A stretch of DNA of 7,889 nucleotides, taken from Tannerellaceae bacterium. Lineage in GTDB: Bacteria; Bacteroidota; Bacteroidia; Bacteroidales; Tannerellaceae. The position numbers and the translations under genes were made by a program. Location of the stretch: contig JAIRZN010000163.1 in the NCBI GenBank assembly GCA_031267205.1, forward strand, positions 1 to 7,889, in the 5' to 3' direction. The notes under the pieces were generated by a model. The model made no database searches. It saw only the letters and a program-made list of their open reading frames with translations, and was not told the origin of the DNA. This document shows positions 5,725 through 7,889 of this stretch, in pieces (position 1 is the stretch's first letter; each line of letters opens with the position of its first letter).

Positions 5725-7806
5725 ATGAGAATCAAGACATTATTATTAACGGCGTTGTGCTTAATCTGCACAACCCCTGTGTTCGCAGATTTCACGGACG
5801 GAGACTTCACTTTTAGTGAAAACGGCTCCACCTGTACACTAATTGGCTACTCCGGCGCGGGTGGCGACGTAACTATCCCCTCCGTTGCCATTAGAGTTGT
5901 GGTGAACGACTATATTGATTATAGCGACTCTATTTTTTATGAGGTGACGGTAACGGCTATCGGAGATGATGTTTTCAGAGAATGTCTCAGCCTCACCTCC
6001 GTCATTATCCCTGACAGCGTATTAGAGATTGGACAATGGGCCTTTTTGGGTTGCACCAACCTTGCCGAAATAACGATCGGCAACTCGGTAAGGACTATCA
6101 GCAGAAGCGCTTTTAATAGATGTTCCAGCCTTACTGAAGTAACAATCCCTAACTCGGTAACGGAGATTATACACTTAGCCTTTGCTTATTGTTACAACCT
6201 TGTTGATGTAACAATCGGTAACTCGGTAGAGACTATTGGAGACTGGGTTTTCAGGGATTGTACCAGCCTTACTTCAATAACAATCCCTGAGTCGGTAACG
6301 GTTTTTGGAAATGCGGTTTTTATGGGTTGTCAAGCTCTGACTGCAATAAATGTAGCTGACGGGAACATGTCATGGGTATCTGAAGACGGAGTGCTTTACA
6401 ACAAAAGCAAAAGCCTGTTGCATACCTGTCCTGGAGGCAAAAGCGGACCGTTTACCATACCTTCTTCCGTGACGGAAATCGTGAGCGATGCGTTTGAAGG
6501 TTGTAGCTACCTATCTTCTATAACAATCCCTAACTCAGTGACTACTATCGGAGATAGGGCTTTTGCAGGTTGTTACACACTGACTGCAATCAATGTAGAT
6601 GAAGGGAATATATCATGGGCATCTGAAGACGGAGTACTTTACAACAAAAACAAAAGCCTGTTATATTTCTATCCCGGCGGCAAAAGCGGACCGTTTACCA
6701 TACCTTCTTTCGTGACAGAAATCGCTTCTTATGCATTTAATAGTTGCATATATCTATCTTCCATAACAATCCCCAACTCGGTGACGGATATTGGATATAA
6801 CGCTTTTTATAATTGCATCAGCCTTACTGAAGTAACAATCCCCAACTCGGTAACGGTTTTAGAAGGAGGCGTTTTTGCGTTTTGTACCGGTCTTGCCTCC
6901 GTAGTAATTCCCAACTCAATAACGACTATCGGCATAAACGCTTTTGAAGGTTGCACCAGCCTTGCTTCCATAGTAATCCCTAACTCGGTAGAGACTATTG
7001 GACATTATGCTTTTCATCATTGCACCAGCCTTGCTTCCGTAACAATCCCCAACTCGGTGACGGCTATTGGATGGTATGCTTTTGAGGATTGTACCGGCTT
7101 AAGAGATATTACTGTTTCCTGGCCAACGCCGTTAGATATACATGAATGGGATGATATATTCCTATATGTAGACTTATCCAATTGCACATTGCATGTGCCG
7201 GCCGGAACGGAAGATCTTTACGCTGCTGCAGAGGTTTGGAGAGACTTCAATATCGTGGCCTCCAGTACTACCCCCGATGAACCGGAAGACGACAATCTTA
7301 TGCCTACTGCCGTCGCTCTGAACCTGAATGAGGTTTCATTAAAGGCTGGCGAAACCGTTCAACTCTCGGCTACCGTCTCTCCCGACGATGCGATAAACAA
7401 GGAGGTGATATGGGAATCGTCCGACACGGAAGTAGCGACAGTCTCCTCCACAGGCCTCGTAACCGCCCTAAGCGAAGGCACGGCGACAATCACCGTCACC
7501 ACCGCCTACCGTAGCCACACTGACGAATGCATAGTCACGGTTACAAAAGACGATGACGACGAAGGCAACGACGACAGCGTCGAGGCCGTCAACTCAAACA
7601 AGCCTGAAGTAAACATCTCCAACGGCATCCTGACCGTAACCTCACCCGCTACGGAACAGGTCGAAGTCTACTCCCTCACCGGCGCCCTTCTCCACAAGGA
7701 AAGCAAAGCCTCCGGCACAGCGACCCTCAACATCGGCCACCTCCCCAAAGGCATACTTATAGTAAGGGGTAACTCAGGCTGGACGCAGAAGATTATACTG
7801 AAATAA
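5725..7806 (+). CDS. BspA-like leucine-rich-repeat surface protein with Big_2 and T9SS sorting domains
   Basis: A 693-aa exported protein. Residues 1-21 are a signal peptide (MRIKTLLLTALCL..., probable cut after VFA-21). After a short beta-rich N-terminal region come a partial and 13 regular 23-aa LRR_5 repeats (95-463; consensus IPNSVTxIGxxAFxxCxSL), each with the conserved Cys. Two 35-aa inserts (DGVLYNK...PGGKSGPFT) follow repeats 5 and 7. A capping segment (about 464-511), a Big_2 Ig-like domain (about 528-607), an acidic linker (KDDDDEGNDDS, 608-618) and a T9SS type A C-terminal domain (about 624-693, with VEVYSLTGALL, LPKGI and final QKIILK) complete it. It should cross the inner membrane by Sec and the outer membrane by T9SS, ending at the surface or outside. 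BspA relatives in Tannerella and Treponema bind host or bacterial partners; the ligand here is unknown. The LRR part is AT-richer than the C-terminal part. ATG 5725 is fixed by the signal peptide; no Shine-Dalgarno sequence is seen. Confidence 0.93.
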   Translation: MRIKTLLLTALCLICTTPVFADFTDGDFTFSENGSTCTLIGYSGAGGDVTIPSVAIRVVVNDYIDYSDSIFYEVTVTAIGDDVFRECLSLTSVIIPDSVLEIGQWAFLGCTNLAEITIGNSVRTISRSAFNRCSSLTEVTIPNSVTEIIHLAFAYCYNLVDVTIGNSVETIGDWVFRDCTSLTSITIPESVTVFGNAVFMGCQALTAINVADGNMSWVSEDGVLYNKSKSLLHTCPGGKSGPFTIPSSVTEIVSDAFEGCSYLSSITIPNSVTTIGDRAFAGCYTLTAINVDEGNISWASEDGVLYNKNKSLLYFYPGGKSGPFTIPSFVTEIASYAFNSCIYLSSITIPNSVTDIGYNAFYNCISLTEVTIPNSVTVLEGGVFAFCTGLASVVIPNSITTIGINAFEGCTSLASIVIPNSVETIGHYAFHHCTSLASVTIPNSVTAIGWYAFEDCTGLRDITVSWPTPLDIHEWDDIFLYVDLSNCTLHVPAGTEDLYAAAEVWRDFNIVASSTTPDEPEDDNLMPTAVALNLNEVSLKAGETVQLSATVSPDDAINKEVIWESSDTEVATVSSTGLVTALSEGTATITVTTAYRSHTDECIVTVTKDDDDEGNDDSVEAVNSNKPEVNISNGILTVTSPATEQVEVYSLTGALLHKESKASGTATLNIGHLPKGILIVRGNSGWTQKIILK
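6007..7113 (+). repeat. LRR_5 coding repeat array, 13 units of 69 bp with two inserts
   Basis: Thirteen 69-bp units encode 23-aa repeats; two 105-bp inserts lie at 6352-6456 and 6595-6699. Total length is exactly 13 x 69 plus 2 x 105 = 1107 bp. Stretches such as ACAATCCCTAACTCGG and its close variants recur nearly unchanged, which makes the tract a good substrate for recombination or slippage. Every change of unit number keeps the reading frame. Confidence 0.92.
6325..6810 (+). repeat. Direct 243-bp duplication inside the LRR array
   Basis: 6325-6567 and 6568-6810 are two copies of an 81-codon module: one 35-aa DGVLYNK insert plus the equivalent of two LRRs. Long stretches match at DNA level, for instance GGCAAAAGCGGACCGTTTAC in both. 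DNA identity beyond what the protein motif requires points to a tandem duplication within this gene. Confidence 0.85.
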
Positions 7807-7814
7807 AAACCCTC

Positions 7815-7848
7815 GCCTTCCGGTCTCAAAACCCTTGAGACCGGAGGC
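7815..7848 (+). terminator. Strong hairpin after the BspA-like gene, probable terminator
   Basis: GCCTTCCGGTCTCAA at 7815-7829 pairs with TTGAGACCGGAGGC at 7835-7848, with one bulged T and the loop AACCC. This gives 14 base pairs, starting 8 bases after the stop. The trailing T-tract is poor (TTATGTT), so termination may be incomplete and read-through into the next gene is possible. The A-run at 7805-7809 would be a U-run on the opposite strand, so it could also act in reverse. Confidence 0.75.
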
Positions 7849-7869
7849 TTATGTTACAACAATGTTATT

Positions 7870-7889
7870 ATGAAAATCAAGACAATTTT
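7870..7889 (+). CDS. Start of a probable BspA-like paralogue, cut by the window end
   Basis: ATG at 7870 opens a frame reading M-K-I-K-T-I before the window ends. The 20 bases match the first 20 of the gene at 5725 (MRIKTL) at 17 positions. Only a signal-peptide beginning is visible, so the rest of the product is unknown. A tandem family member sharing the exported leader is the likely reading. The start lies 63 bp after the previous stop, just beyond the hairpin. Confidence 0.5.

Noticed and set aside
5760..5775. Lipoprotein signal around Cys12/Cys15 of the BspA-like protein
   Set aside because: The residues do not form a lipobox and sit inside the hydrophobic core; the VFA site at residue 21 and the T9SS tail fit a normal signal peptidase I substrate.

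Overview
The window most likely comes from a member of the Bacteroidales (Bacteroidota). The evidence is a BspA-type leucine-rich-repeat surface protein ending in a type IX secretion (T9SS) sorting domain, a promoter of the Bacteroidetes TAnnTTTG / TTTG class, start codons without strong Shine-Dalgarno sequences, and AT-rich gaps between genes of moderate GC. Genus cannot be fixed from the sequence alone. All five genes that can be read are on the + strand.

Layout. Positions 1-287 hold seven units of a 41-42 bp tandem repeat that begins at the window edge and decays toward the first gene. Positions 391-1443 encode a winged-helix protein of the HTH_42 (AlkZ/YcaQ DNA glycosylase) superfamily with a QAQ motif; this gene is clearly more G-rich than its neighbours. 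Positions 1478-5225 form a tightly packed three-gene operon behind a good Bacteroidetes promoter: a TsaC/YrdC-type threonylcarbamoyl-AMP synthase, a polyprenyl-phosphate sugar-1-phosphate transferase, and a CLC chloride channel/transporter with two CBS domains. The junctions are a 1-nt (TGATG) and a 4-nt (ATGA) overlap. Positions 5226-5724 are a roughly 500-bp AT-rich gap with a 16-bp inverted repeat near its two ends. Positions 5725-7806 encode a 693-aa secreted protein with 13 regular LRR_5 repeats, a Big_2 Ig-like domain and a T9SS C-terminal domain. A long hairpin follows. At 7870 a new start repeats the first codons of that protein, so a paralogue probably lies just beyond the window.

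How the genes fit together. The operon joins three unrelated jobs: tRNA t6A modification, the first membrane step of a surface glycan, and anion transport. Overlapping starts imply co-translation, not one shared pathway. The sugar transferase could feed LPS or capsule synthesis, and in T9SS bacteria such as Porphyromonas a special LPS anchors T9SS cargo; linking it to the surface protein here is inference only. I found no clear new defence or mobile system. The best leads are the channel-like residue in the CLC protein, the tandem BspA-like paralogue with a conserved leader, the phased upstream repeat, and the inverted repeat in the BspA-like leader.
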